From contig NZ_BSFE01000002.1 of assembly GCF_027922185.1 (NCBI RefSeq), forward strand, positions 1 to 64,000: a stretch of 64,000 nucleotides of DNA, given 5' to 3'. This document shows, in pieces, positions 9,848 through 18,416 of the stretch (the first letter of the stretch is position 1; the number at the start of each line of letters is the position of its first letter). The notes below the pieces were generated by a model, which was given only the letters and a program-made list of their open reading frames with translations, was not told the DNA's origin and ran no database searches. Position numbers and translations under genes: made by a program. This DNA comes from Maricaulis virginensis. Lineage in GTDB: Bacteria > Pseudomonadota > Alphaproteobacteria > Caulobacterales > Maricaulaceae.

Positions 9848-10906
9848 ATGCCGTCGCGCCGTTTTGTGCCCTGTGTCCGGGCCGCTGCCGCCATTGTCCT
9901 GCTGTCGGGTCTGGCACCCGCGGCGATGGCCGAGCTGCCGCAGACCTATCTGGCGCTGCTGCAGGAGGCCGACAGCCGCGATCTGTCCGACGACCGCTTC
10001 CTGGAAACCGCCGACATGGTGTCGGTGCTGGTCGATGGCGGGCGCGCCGAAGTGCATGCCGCCATCCTGGCGCATCTGCCGGGCCGGGCCGGTGTCGTGG
10101 CCGACTGGCCGCTGCCGGCTCCGGAACCCGCCGTACCGGCACCCGCACCGGCAGCGCCGCATCCGGAACATCGCGATCCGGGGGAAGCCCCGGTCGATTT
10201 CGGCGAGGCGCCCGAGGGTTCCGGCGGCTGGCTGGCCGCGCCGCTGCGCGCCCTGCGCGATGACAGCTGGGCGGGCCATATCCGCGCTGGCATCCAGCTG
10301 GAGCGGGGCAATTCGGAGCTCACCGATCTCACCTTCGCCGTCGAGCTGGACCGCGAGCTGGAGGATGGCTGGCGGATCGACAGCCAGTTCGAATACTTCA
10401 TCGCCGAACACAATGGCCGCACCACGCGCGATAACTGGCTGGCCGAGCTGCGGGTCGAGCGCGAGCTGGACAATGGCACCGGCTATTATGCCGGCGGATC
10501 CTATGACCGCGACGAGGTGGGGCTGTATTCCCGGTCGGCCTTCCTGACCGCAGGCGGTATCTGGCACGTGCTGGAACGCGCGCGCATGGACTGGAAGCTG
10601 CGCGCCGGTGCCGGTCAGCGCTTCCGCGAAGCCGCCGCGACCGGTGTGACGACGACCGACTGGGTTGCCGAGGCCGGCTCCAGCTTTTCCTACGAGATTT
10701 CCGAAACCTCGCGCTTTGCCTCCGAGACCACGGCCTATGCCGGCGGCGGTTCGCGCATCGACCAGCGCTTCACCCTGACCAACCGCCTGTTCGGCGACTG
10801 GGCCGTGCAGACCGGTCTGCGCATCGAGCACGAGTTCGAGGACCGCCCCGGTTTCGAACCCACCGATGTCCGCCTCGACATCTCGCTGCTCTACGCGTTC
10901 GACTAG
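9848..10906 (+). CDS. DUF481-family outer-membrane beta-barrel protein, 352 aa
   Basis: The ATG at 9848 follows GAGGGGAAG. A signal peptide (to about AMA, residue 28) is followed by a helical stretch, a Pro/Ala linker (about residues 90-105) and a barrel domain of about 220 residues with alternating strands such as AGIQLERGNSELTDLTFAVE and a closing strand DVRLDISLLYAFD. The repeat pattern and the final aromatic residue fit DUF481, the YdiY-type salt-induced outer-membrane family. The N-terminal helical part and linker are an extension of the usual domain. Confidence 0.8.
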   Translation: MPSRRFVPCVRAAAAIVLLSGLAPAAMAELPQTYLALLQEADSRDLSDDRFLETADMVSVLVDGGRAEVHAAILAHLPGRAGVVADWPLPAPEPAVPAPAPAAPHPEHRDPGEAPVDFGEAPEGSGGWLAAPLRALRDDSWAGHIRAGIQLERGNSELTDLTFAVELDRELEDGWRIDSQFEYFIAEHNGRTTRDNWLAELRVERELDNGTGYYAGGSYDRDEVGLYSRSAFLTAGGIWHVLERARMDWKLRAGAGQRFREAAATGVTTTDWVAEAGSSFSYEISETSRFASETTAYAGGGSRIDQRFTLTNRLFGDWAVQTGLRIEHEFEDRPGFEPTDVRLDISLLYAFD

Positions 10907-11136
10907 GCGGCGGCAAACTTATCCCCGCCCCTCCGGGCCGTGCGATACTGGTGCCGTTCTTTCTCAGTGCCGTCCCCCCCGATCTCCCGCGCGCACCACC
11001 GCAGGGAACCAAATCCGGGTTTCATGCATTTCCTGGTTGAGCGCCGGCCTTCCCTGCCGGTCCCCCGGTTTCCGGCGCTGCAGCAGAGTACCGATCCCGG
11101 CGGCCGTCCGGCCGCCCTTGAAGCCAGGAGGCGTAC

Positions 11137-11316
11137 ATGTCGGAAGAAATGCTGAAACTGGCCATGCTGGCCGACAAGGTTGAACGCGAAGACCAGCCGG
11201 GCCGCACGGCGTCCGCGCCGGTGAGCCCGCTCGACACCTTCCTCTTCTGGACCGGACGCACGCCGGCCCAGCTCGCTGCCGCCGCCGGGGCAGAGCGCGA
11301 GGCCGAGCGCGTCTGA
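11137..11316 (+). CDS. Small protein, 59 aa
   Basis: An excellent ribosome site CAGGAGG sits 6 bases before the ATG. The product MSEEMLKLAMLADKVEREDQ continues through a short hydrophobic/aromatic piece LDTFLFWTG to an Ala/Glu-rich end. Not recognised. A terminator follows at 11356-11393, so it is probably a free-standing gene. Confidence 0.6.
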   Translation: MSEEMLKLAMLADKVEREDQPGRTASAPVSPLDTFLFWTGRTPAQLAAAAGAEREAERV

Positions 11317-11355
11317 TCCGCGCGTCTCAGGAAATTCCCCCGACATCCTCAAGGA

Positions 11356-11393
11356 AACGCCCGTGTCACTGGCTGTGGCACGGGCGTTGTCTT
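11356..11393. terminator. Intrinsic terminator between the 59-aa gene and ggt
   Basis: A 10-bp perfect stem AACGCCCGTG/CACGGGCGTT (11356-11365 and 11379-11388) followed by TGTCTTT. It lies between two convergent genes. Confidence 0.75.
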
Positions 11394-11436
11394 TACGAGG
11401 CTCCTGTGGGGCACCTATCGGGCACTTGTGGAGCGC

Positions 11437-13194
11437 TTACGGCTCCAGTGCGACGCCCTCACGGCGCGGGTCCGCTCCGCCAATCAGCGAGCCGTCCTCC
11501 AGCCGCCGCACCGCGTGCAGGCCGGAGTTTTCCCCGCGATTGGCATCCAGGGTGAAGCCCAGTTCACGCAGGCCTTCCAGCACGTCCGCCGGCATCCCGT
11601 CCTCGATCCGCACCGTGTCGCCGCGGGCCACGACATTGGGCAGGGCCACGGCGTCCTGCGGCGTCAGCTCCCAGTCCAGCATGCCGACCAGGCTTTTCGC
11701 GACATATCCGATGATCGACGAGCCGCCGGGCGAGCCGGTGGCCAGTTCGAAATGGCCGTCCGCATCGAACACAATGGTCGGCGACATGGACGAGCGCGGC
11801 CGCTTGCCGCCATCCGGCGCATTCGGCACCAGCCGTCCCTCCGCATCGCGCGGATCGCGCGAGAAGTCGGTCAGCTGGTTGTTGAGCAGGAAGCCGCCGG
11901 CCATGCGGTGGCTGCCGAAAATGCTCTCCACCGTCGTGGTCATCGACACCACATCGCCATCGCTGTCGACGATCACGAAATGGCTCGTGCCCGGCACGTC
12001 GGCCGTTGCATCGGCCCCCGGTGCGTCGACGCCCTCGGGAATACCCGGCACGGCATGCTCGATCGCCGTATCCCGGTCGATCAGGGCCGAGCGCGTGGCG
12101 ATATAGTCCGTGTCCAGCAGACCTTCGGCGGGCACGAAGACAAAGTCCGGATCGCCGATATAGGCGTCGCGGTCGGCATAGGCGAGGCGGCTGGCCTCGA
12201 TGAAGCGGCGCCAGCCCTCCACCGTGTCCGGACCGGTCTGGCTCATGTCATAAGGTTCCAGCAGGCCGAGGATCTCGTTGACCGATACCCCGCCCGAGGC
12301 CGGCGGCGGCATGCCGCAGACCGACCATTCGCGATAGTCCCGGCAGATCGCCTCGCGCCGCACCGGCTCGTAATTCGCCAGGTCTTCCAGCGTCAGCGTG
12401 CCCGGGCGCGGCCCGGCCTGCACCGCCGCGACGATCTCCTCGGCGATACGGCCGGTATAGAGATTGCGCCAGTCTTCGGCCAGCGCCCGCGTGGTGGCGG
12501 CATAGTCCGGATTGCGCAGCAGATGACCGGCGGGCAGGGCCTCGCCCTCATCGGTAAAGAAATAGTCCCGGGTGGCTTCCCACTCGTCCAGCGGCGTGCG
12601 CGGCGCAACGCCGGCGATCAGGTTGTGCAGGCGCGGGGAAACCTCGAACCCGTTCTCGGCAAGCTCCGTTGCCGCCGTGAAACCGTCGGCCCAGTCCAGG
12701 GTGCCGTGATCGCCGTGGGCCATGGCCAGCATCGCCACCGCGCCCGGTGCGCCGATCGAATGGCCGGAGAAGATCGCGTCGAAGAAGCTCAGCGGTTCGC
12801 CGGTCTCCGGATCGATGAAGAGGTCGGGTCCGGCGGCGGCCGGCGCTTTCTCCCGCCCGTCATAGGCGGTCAGTTCGCCTGTCTGGGCATCGTAGTAGAG
12901 CATGAAGGCACCACCGCCCAGGCCCGAGCTCTGCGGCTCGACCAGGCCCAGAACCGCCTGCACGGCGATCGCCGCATCCACCGCATCGCCGCCATTGCGC
13001 AGCGCTTCAAGGCCGGCCTCGACGGCCAGCGGGTTGGCCGCAGCCACCATCGCCGGCCCTTCGGCCGGGGCTTGCGCGGTGCTGTCCGGCGCCGGGGCCG
13101 GGGCCGCCGGTCCGGCATCCTGTCCGGCCTGGGAACAGGCGGCCAGCAACAGGCTGGCAGTGATGGCAGTAGTGGTCTCAAACATACGCAACAT
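11437..13194 (-). CDS. ggt: Gamma-glutamyltranspeptidase, probable lipoprotein, 585 aa
   Basis: The enzyme hydrolyses glutathione and other gamma-glutamyl compounds or transfers the glutamyl group. The start is a lipoprotein signal (SLLLAACSQ, Cys about residue 20). The large-subunit block NGGDAVDAAIAVQAVLGLVEP and the autoprocessing site GTSHF are present; the nucleophile is Thr403, which starts the small subunit. The oxyanion and binding block GGGAFMLYY and the late LNNQLTDFS region are also typical. Divergent from the P1-family peptidase at 13262 with a short shared promoter region. Confidence 0.93.
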   Translation of the reverse strand: MLRMFETTTAITASLLLAACSQAGQDAGPAAPAPAPDSTAQAPAEGPAMVAAANPLAVEAGLEALRNGGDAVDAAIAVQAVLGLVEPQSSGLGGGAFMLYYDAQTGELTAYDGREKAPAAAGPDLFIDPETGEPLSFFDAIFSGHSIGAPGAVAMLAMAHGDHGTLDWADGFTAATELAENGFEVSPRLHNLIAGVAPRTPLDEWEATRDYFFTDEGEALPAGHLLRNPDYAATTRALAEDWRNLYTGRIAEEIVAAVQAGPRPGTLTLEDLANYEPVRREAICRDYREWSVCGMPPPASGGVSVNEILGLLEPYDMSQTGPDTVEGWRRFIEASRLAYADRDAYIGDPDFVFVPAEGLLDTDYIATRSALIDRDTAIEHAVPGIPEGVDAPGADATADVPGTSHFVIVDSDGDVVSMTTTVESIFGSHRMAGGFLLNNQLTDFSRDPRDAEGRLVPNAPDGGKRPRSSMSPTIVFDADGHFELATGSPGGSSIIGYVAKSLVGMLDWELTPQDAVALPNVVARGDTVRIEDGMPADVLEGLRELGFTLDANRGENSGLHAVRRLEDGSLIGGADPRREGVALEP

Positions 13195-13261
13195 GTGACT
13201 TGCCCCTCATTCTCTTCCGGTCACGATAGACACAGCGTTCGCAACAGGTAAGGGGCCGATC

Positions 13262-14260
13262 ATGGCGATGCCAGGAAAAACCAACAGTTTGACGGATGTT
13301 TCCGGGATTGCCGTCGGCCAGGCCGAGGCCGCGGGCGCAAAGACCGGCGTCACCGTCATCCTGCCGGACAGCCGGGCGGTCTGCGCCGTCGATGTCCGCG
13401 GCGGCGGTCCCGGCACGCGCGAAACCGACGCGCTGGACGCCCATACCCTGGTCGATGCCGTCGATGCGGTGGTGCTGTCCGGCGGCTCGTCCTACGGTCT
13501 GGCAGCCGCCGACGGCGTGGCGGCGGAGCTGGGCGCTTCCGGCCGCGGCTTTGCCCTGTTCGACATGCCCGGCGTGCCGCGCTCGCCGGTCGTGCCCTCG
13601 GCCATCCTCTACGATCTGGCCAATGGTGGCGACAAGGCCTGGGGCGCCAGTCCGCCCTATCGCGATCTCGGCCGCGATGCCCTGGCCGCCGTGTCGTCCG
13701 GACCGGTCGCCCTGGGCCGCGCCGGCGCCGGTTTCGGGGCAATGGCCGGCACGCATCCCGGCGGTACCGGCAGCGCCAGCCTGGTGACGGGCGAGGGCTA
13801 TACCGTCGGCGCCCTGGTCTGCGTCAACGCCTTCGGCTCGGTGACGATGCCGGGACTGGACGATGTCTACTGGGCCTGGCCCCACGAAATCGACGGCGAG
13901 TTCGGCGGGGGGCGCCCGCCGGCCGGCTGGCAGGCCTCCCCGGCCGACTGGGGCGCGGCCAAGGTCAATCCCGGCGTGCGCGAGAACACGACCATTGCGG
14001 TCGTGGCGACCGATGCCGCCCTCACGCCCGCCCAGGCCCGGCGCCTGGCCATCATGGCCCAGGACGGACTGGCCCGCGCGATCCGGCCGGTGCACACGCC
14101 CTTTGACGGCGATGTGGTGTTTGCCCTGTCCACCTCGGCGCGCCCGCTGCCGGAGAGCGGTGCCGAACTGGCCCTGGCCGCACTGGGATCGGCCTGTGCC
14201 GACACGCTGGCCCGGGCCGTGGCGCGCGGCGTCCACGCAGCCCGCACACAGGCGGTATGA
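13262..14260 (+). CDS. P1-family (DmpA/NylC-type) self-processing peptidase, 332 aa
   Basis: Members are N-terminal nucleophile hydrolases that cut themselves into two chains; known ones are D- or beta-aminopeptidases and the nylon-oligomer hydrolase NylC. Family blocks LTDVSGIAVGQAE, SGGSSYGLAAADGV and GRAGAGFGAMAG are present. The sequence ENTTIAVVATDA at residues 241-252 has Asn242-Thr243, matching the NylC cleavage position, which would give chains of 242 and 90 residues. Divergent from ggt; both act on peptides or amino acid derivatives. Confidence 0.88.
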   Translation: MAMPGKTNSLTDVSGIAVGQAEAAGAKTGVTVILPDSRAVCAVDVRGGGPGTRETDALDAHTLVDAVDAVVLSGGSSYGLAAADGVAAELGASGRGFALFDMPGVPRSPVVPSAILYDLANGGDKAWGASPPYRDLGRDALAAVSSGPVALGRAGAGFGAMAGTHPGGTGSASLVTGEGYTVGALVCVNAFGSVTMPGLDDVYWAWPHEIDGEFGGGRPPAGWQASPADWGAAKVNPGVRENTTIAVVATDAALTPAQARRLAIMAQDGLARAIRPVHTPFDGDVVFALSTSARPLPESGAELALAALGSACADTLARAVARGVHAARTQAV

Positions 14261-14365
14261 TGCCGCTGCACACGGGTGTGCATTTGCCGCTTTGCAGTAC
14301 TTGCATTCGGCGAAAGTCGCGGCTAGTTTCCGCGCCTCTTCGGGGCTCGCCCCGACAGACGGCCT

Positions 14366-14442
14366 GCACCGGTAGCTCAGCTGGATAGAGCACCAGACTA
14401 CGAATCTGGGGGTCGGGAGTTCGAATCTTCCCCGGTGCGCCA
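14366..14442 (+). tRNA. tRNA-Arg (anticodon ACG)
   Basis: A 77-nt cloverleaf with acceptor GCACCGG paired to CCGGTGC, D-arm GCTCAGCTGGATAGAGC, anticodon stem CCAGA/TCTGG around loop CTACGAA, T-arm GGGAG TTCGAAT CTTCC and an encoded CCA end. The 3' 52 bases are repeated at 26874-26925, making this the insertion site of the element that follows. The intact gene stays functional at the left junction. Confidence 0.97.
14391..14442 (+). repeat. Left attachment site (attL) in tRNA-Arg
   Basis: The 52 bases from CACCAGACTACGAATCTGG to GGTGCGCCA match 26874-26925 with one substitution in the variable loop (T here, G there). The tRNA is intact on this side. Confidence 0.92.
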
Positions 14443-14509
14443 CCTAACCCATTGAAACTATTAAGGTTTCTGCATCGCATGCTTCTCGGAATGTCGGTCA
14501 CACACCATG

Positions 14510-14532
14510 CGTGGAAGCACTGTGGAAGCAGC
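14510..14532 (+). repeat. Putative left arm-type integrase site
   Basis: Two GTGGAAGCA units 11 bases apart. The same 23-bp block, with one difference, lies inside the right end of the element at 26729-26751 in the same orientation. Position inside both ends is as expected for integrase arm sites. Confidence 0.6.
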
Positions 14533-14670
14533 CGCGCTCATTTGAGAGTGTCCTGATCTGCGAGCATCGGTCGCAGGGGGAGAAGTCCTAGAAGAATAGC
14601 TTCTCAAGGACCCTGATGCTTCGGGTTCGCACCGCATCCCGAATCGATCCGGCCCATATGGCGCTGAAAC

Positions 14671-14702
14671 GAAAACCGCCCCCGGCAACACCGAGGGCGG
14701 CT
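14671..14702 (-). terminator. Terminator of the AlpA-like gene
   Basis: On the minus strand a GC-rich stem of CCGCCCTCGG type with complement CCGGGGGCGG is followed by TTTTCG. It lies just after the stop of the AlpA-like gene and before the tRNA side of the element. Confidence 0.65.
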
Positions 14703-14724
14703 CACTCTTGGTCTTGGAACCGGC

Positions 14725-14919
14725 CTATGCGGCTTCTGGCTCCGATCCGTTCTCGATCCATTCGATCAGGTCCTGTTTCCGGTAGCGGATACGACCATTG
14801 GGCAGCGCCATGTGACGAGGCCCGCGACCCCGCCACCGCATACCTTCAAGCGTCCGGTGCGAGAAGCCCACGATCCGGGCCGCTTCCTTGGTGGTCAGGT
14901 ACACGTGATTGTCGTTCAT
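14725..14919 (-). CDS. AlpA-like helix-turn-helix protein (excisionase-type), 64 aa
   Basis: The ATG at 14919 follows AAGGAGG. The protein begins MNDNHVYLTTKEAARIVGFS, with a winged-helix MerR/AlpA-type fold: recognition helix SHRTLEGMRWRGRGP and wing PNGRIRYRKQDLIEWIE. Small proteins of this type are excisionases or integrase regulators in integrated elements. Lying just inside the left end, opposite the integrase, it fits a directionality factor. It has its own terminator at 14671-14702. Confidence 0.8.
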   Translation of the reverse strand: MNDNHVYLTTKEAARIVGFSHRTLEGMRWRGRGPRHMALPNGRIRYRKQDLIEWIENGSEPEAA

Positions 14920-15121
14920 ACTTCCTCCTTCTGTCTGCTGCGGTTCCTTTCGCTTGAGTTCGCCGCGTCGGCGGCGTGGCTTGAAGAAAGCAGACTCTCC
15001 GGGATATGTCCTTGGGGAAATTCGAGCAGAAATGTCACACTGTGCCGAATGTGCAACGCGCCTGATTTGAAGCTGCGCAGTGCGCAACGTGTCAGCGTGA
15101 TCGATTGGCTTGGGGAATGAA

Positions 15122-16300
15122 ATGAACCACATGGATCGCAACGCCGTGCTGCTCGACAGCCTCCCGAACCATCTGCGTGGCCGGGACCTCAATCTCCACG
15201 AAATTCATGGGCGGGCGAATTTCAGAAAGGTCCTTCTTGGCTGGCTCCGCGAGGCACCCGAATACTATTACAGCGGCTTCAATCTCGCCGAGGGTATCGC
15301 GCGCCAAGTCGGTAAGCCGCCGCTCATGACAATCAGCCAAGACCAGCTTGATCAAATAGTGACCGAGGCTGCGATTGACCTCTTCTGGATCGCAGAACGG
15401 GCAAAGCCCTCACGGTTCGCCGACAAGCTGAACAAGGCCAAGGCCGCATGGAAAGCCGATCCGGTCAACAACCCCGGCCCGGATGAGAATTTCGGCGTAA
15501 CGGTAGAAGTCAACAATCCAACGCTTGTGACCATCACCGGCACCGGCTCGGATGATGGTGATCAACTGGCATGGGACGCCGCCTTGAATCTGGCGGAAGC
15601 CTATCGTGCGGCTCTGGCCATAGAGGCGGAACAGCGGAAGCATGCAGCTAGGTACGAGCGCGACCTTGCACGTGCCGCAAAGATCAAGGCTGTCATTTCC
15701 GGCAAATCGGCGACGCCAGTTCGCTTGCCAAACGGCCACGTCATCACGCCGGATGGCTTGCCTGCAAGGGCTAAGCGCAAGCGCAGCGGAAGGCGCTCCA
15801 CGAGCCGTACAGTTGCCCCCCCTTCCTCTTCTTCCAACGAGACGACCGACACGCTGCCCCGGCAATGGCGTGACCTCAGCTTCGAACAGAAGTGCGGGCT
15901 GATGGCTCAGAGCATCGAGTCACAAGGGCGGGGTTTGTCGATCACGATCAACCTCGCACCGGAGGTCGTCAAAGCAGCTCAGGCTGCGAAGAAGGGACTG
16001 GCGTCACACCTGCGGGAACGCTTTGCAAAAGTCCTCAAGCGGTCCTTCGGTCACGTGCCGGACTTCATCATCGTCGCCGAGCAGAGGCTTTATGACGCCC
16101 CCCACCTTCATGGGGTGATCGACCTCGAAGACACGCCAGAGAACCGCAAGGCTGTCAGACACGCTGGCGAGGTGCTTTCGGGATTGCCGCTTGACGGTCC
16201 GGGGCGTGCTCGGATCGTGGATACTCAGCCATTGGAGAACGGTGGTTCTGGCCCGGCGGGTATACCAAGAAATCACGTCACAGCACCCGGAAGCACATGA
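15122..16300 (+). CDS. HUH-type replication initiator or relaxase-like protein, 392 aa, C-terminus probably frameshifted
   Basis: I start at ATG 15122, with GGGGA before it. The N-terminal 180 residues are helical and unrecognised; a Ser/Thr-rich and basic linker follows (about 195-240). The C-terminal part holds GLSITINLAPEVVKAAQ and, at residues 328-330, PHLHGVI, the two-histidine motif of HUH endonucleases. In this frame the end (GGSGPAGIPRNHVTAPGST) looks unlike a protein domain; a different frame from about 16210 reads ERWFWPGGYTKKSRHSTRKH and ends basic and helical. Probably a single-base frameshift near 16210-16245 or a recent decay. It lies upstream of iterons, which fits a Rep role. 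Confidence 0.6.
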   Translation: MNHMDRNAVLLDSLPNHLRGRDLNLHEIHGRANFRKVLLGWLREAPEYYYSGFNLAEGIARQVGKPPLMTISQDQLDQIVTEAAIDLFWIAERAKPSRFADKLNKAKAAWKADPVNNPGPDENFGVTVEVNNPTLVTITGTGSDDGDQLAWDAALNLAEAYRAALAIEAEQRKHAARYERDLARAAKIKAVISGKSATPVRLPNGHVITPDGLPARAKRKRSGRRSTSRTVAPPSSSSNETTDTLPRQWRDLSFEQKCGLMAQSIESQGRGLSITINLAPEVVKAAQAAKKGLASHLRERFAKVLKRSFGHVPDFIIVAEQRLYDAPHLHGVIDLEDTPENRKAVRHAGEVLSGLPLDGPGRARIVDTQPLENGGSGPAGIPRNHVTAPGST

Positions 16301-16398
16301 AGATCGAACGGGTCATGGCTCACACCCGGACCCTTGGGCAGCGGGCGATGGCTGCACATTCGGCGCTTGTCATTTGAAGCAAGACACCAATTTCGGAC

Positions 16399-16588
16399 GA
16401 ACGTGACGAAACACCGTGTCGCGCATCGTTGTGTGACGAAAGACCGTGGTTGCTACCGCTACTCTTATCCGCGCTGGTGGTCTGATATAGTAAAATCAAC
16501 GCCTTATGGGATTTGAGGTGTCCGCTATAGGGCCTGCCCACGGTGTTTCGTCACGTTCAAGCAGCCCGACACGGTGTCTCGTCACACA
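16399..16588. repeat. Four iteron-like repeats (two direct, two inverted)
   Basis: Units of GAACGTGACGAAACACCGTG at 16399-16418, a variant TGTGTGACGAAAGACCGTG at 16430-16448, an exact reverse complement of the first at 16539-16558, and a near copy of the second in reverse at 16570-16588. The first and third match at all 20 bases. The two halves are mirror images around an AT-rich centre. Such arrays are typical of Rep binding at plasmid-like origins. Confidence 0.8.
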
Positions 16589-16617
16589 ATGGCTTTTGCG
16601 CCTGCCGGGTCTCAGAG

Positions 16618-16729
16618 TGTCCGCGATCCCACGAAGTCAATCGCGAACGGGCTAGGAATTGCAGCCTTCTGATCGCTGTCAGGGCCTGAGATCGTGGTTT
16701 CGCGGACATAGTTCGGGGTATCGCGGACA
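16618..16729. repeat. Second repeat set: three TCGCGGACA units
   Basis: TGTCCGCGA at 16618-16626, and TCGCGGACA at 16700-16708 and 16721-16729 (21-base spacing of the last two). They lie between the iterons and the regulator at 16859, so they may be operators for it or a second part of the origin. Confidence 0.55.
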
Positions 16730-16858
16730 AGCGTATCGTTGGGCATTGCTCTTAATACAGTCAGCTCGCGTTTCCCGCGAGAACGCCAACTCACCATGAA
16801 TACACTCTCCGTTGTCAGACGCGATCAAGCGTCCGGATCAATAGACGAAGGAGAAAAA

Positions 16859-17317
16859 ATGAAGAAAACTGGCCCCGGTCGCCCGCAGACTTCGGTGAAC
16901 ACTGGTACGAGCTATGCGCTCGCGGAATGGCTGAATGAAAACCTCGCCGAGCTGTCCGGCATGACCAACGCCGAGATCGCGGCGGAGCTTGGCTATGAGC
17001 GCTCGAACATTGTGGCGATGTGGAAGACCGGTAAGACCCGTGTCGCGCTCCACGCTCTGAAAGGGATCGCCCGGCTTACCAATACCCCGCTTGAGCACCT
17101 TTTCCCGCTGTGGGTCGAGCAATACGCGCGGGAGAAGGGCGTGAAGGCGCAGCCCTACCTCGAAATGCTGTCGCGGATCGTTACGCCTGCCGAGTTCAAG
17201 CACATCCAGGCGATCCGGGACGCCGGGATGACGTGCGAGTACATGACCGAAGACCATGACCGCATCATGTCGTTGATGCTGATTGGCCCGGAGGGGCGGG
17301 CGAAGTTGTTCACCTGA
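16859..17317 (+). CDS. Phage-type helix-turn-helix regulator, 152 aa
   Basis: A strong ribosome site GAAGGAG sits before ATG 16859. The protein is MKKTGPGRPQTSVNTG at the start and carries a helix-turn-helix at about residues 35-80 (MTNAEIAAELGYERSNIVAMW). The remainder is helical with no other motif. It probably controls genes of the element; the repeats just upstream are candidate binding sites. Confidence 0.7.
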   Translation: MKKTGPGRPQTSVNTGTSYALAEWLNENLAELSGMTNAEIAAELGYERSNIVAMWKTGKTRVALHALKGIARLTNTPLEHLFPLWVEQYAREKGVKAQPYLEMLSRIVTPAEFKHIQAIRDAGMTCEYMTEDHDRIMSLMLIGPEGRAKLFT

Positions 17318-17382
17318 GTCTGGCCTTAAACCGGGGCGATCTTCTACAGGTCGCCCCAAGAGCTTGTCCTGTCAGCCAGCGG

Positions 17383-17634
17383 CTATTGCGCCGAACCCGT
17401 CCATCGGAGCGCTCGACATCCCTCGTCCGGATCAAGGCCGACGGCGTTTGCGATCCGCACGTACTCGGCGATGTCGAGCCGCCGCTCGAAACGCTCGAAC
17501 TTCGAGACGAACGACTGCGGCTTCCCCAAGCTGTCGGCAAGCTGCGCCTGGGTCACGCCAGACCGACGCCGCGCTGCGGAGAGCAGGTCGATGGCAGCTC
17601 GATACTGTGGATCACGCAGCGACACCCGGCGCAC
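17383..17634 (-). CDS. XRE-family helix-turn-helix protein, 83 aa
   Basis: GTG at 17634 with an AGAAGG-like ribosome site. The domain is AAIDLLSAARRRSGVTQAQLA then a classic recognition helix GKPQSFVSKFERFERRLD. Full-length small XRE regulator or antitoxin. It is on the strand opposite to its neighbours, converging on the 152-aa regulator; no toxin is next to it. Confidence 0.8.
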   Translation of the reverse strand: MRRVSLRDPQYRAAIDLLSAARRRSGVTQAQLADSLGKPQSFVSKFERFERRLDIAEYVRIANAVGLDPDEGCRALRWTGSAQ

Positions 17635-17738
17635 ACCTTCTGGACAGCGGTACGCCTTGCGAGTAATCCGAAATTGGGATCATCCCATTTCGGGATATAC
17701 GCCCAACTTGAATGACTTACTGATAGGAGCTGTGCTGC

Positions 17739-18053
17739 ATGAGCACTTCGGTCGATCCGCGTTTCAGCGACATCCGGAGCTTTGACGAGGGGCGCTTGGT
17801 GAAAGGCGTCCGCCTGCTTGCCTCAATCAATTTGTGGACGGGGTTGGCGGCAGCGGGTTTGTGGCTCGCCTTCGGGCACCTCATCTTCGATTGGCCCGCC
17901 GTCATCGTGATCTGTGTCGCGCTGACGTGGTGCACGATCCTCGGGACTGTCGCGATGCGATGGGGCGCTGCGATCTTGGTTAATTTGCTAGTGCTCAACT
18001 GGCTCGGGGCCAAACCTGACGAGCGCGCTTTTCTCTTCACGCTGAAGCGGTGA
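17739..18053 (+). CDS. Small membrane protein, 104 aa
   Basis: AGGAG lies before ATG 17739. After a polar start of about 22 residues (MSTSVDPRFSDIRSFDEGR) come two to three hydrophobic segments (about residues 25-45, 50-66 and 70-88) and a basic tail TLKR. No motif. It stands between a regulator and the restriction operon of the element and may be an accessory or effector gene. Not recognised. Confidence 0.6.
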   Translation: MSTSVDPRFSDIRSFDEGRLVKGVRLLASINLWTGLAAAGLWLAFGHLIFDWPAVIVICVALTWCTILGTVAMRWGAAILVNLLVLNWLGAKPDERAFLFTLKR

Positions 18054-18416
18054 CAGCGCGACTTGTTGTCCGCTTGTTGGCCCCAAGTTCACCGCTTGTC
18101 GCTGATTTCAGCCTGACACCCTAACCCAACACCTCGCCATTCGCTCCCTGGCGGTCACTGGCGCACGCCGTGCGGTCGTCCGCTGGTCACCATGCCGAAC
18201 CACGCCTCGCGCCCCTGTGAGCGTCTGGCGAGGATTGGCGGTGTATAAGGATGATATATCGTTTTTCGATATGAAGGCTGCGCAGCACCGACGCGTGAAT
18301 ACGCAGCCGCTTTGACGCGCTCGAACCCATACGCTGCGCGCACATCATGGCGTTCCATCACCCCGCCGACTCCGCTACATGTGGCGACAGATACACCACG
18401 GGGGAGAAACCGGACC
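18054..18416. other. Gene-free upstream region of hsdM with palindrome
   Basis: No gene is seen in these 363 bases. A short palindrome ATATCG-TTTTT-CGATAT lies at 18256-18272 in an AT-rich patch and could be an operator or a promoter element for the restriction operon. No regulator is proved to bind it. A strong GGGGGAGA site precedes hsdM. Confidence 0.5.

Larger units (their letters stand above)
16301..16858. other. Gene-free region with repeats, candidate origin of the element
   Basis: No convincing gene apart from the out-of-frame tail of the Rep-like gene up to about 16377. It holds two sets of repeats (listed separately) and an AT-rich stretch at about 16482-16500 between the first two pairs. 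The next gene begins at 16859 behind a strong ribosome site. Confidence 0.6.

Noticed and set aside
10940..11155. 71-codon plus-strand frame before the 59-aa gene
   Set aside because: No ribosome site and Arg/Pro-rich composition; the 59-aa gene with a strong site overlaps it.
11428..13251. Plus-strand frame of 607 codons over ggt
   Set aside because: An antisense shadow with Arg/His-rich composition; ggt on the other strand has all its motifs.
14052..14501. Minus-strand frame through the tRNA (APGKIRTPDPQIRSLV)
   Set aside because: This peptide is the well-known false translation of a tRNA-Arg gene.
16191..16406. Separate small gene of 71 codons
   Set aside because: It overlaps the Rep-like gene in another frame and has no ribosome site or domain look; the better explanation is a frameshifted Rep end in the third frame.
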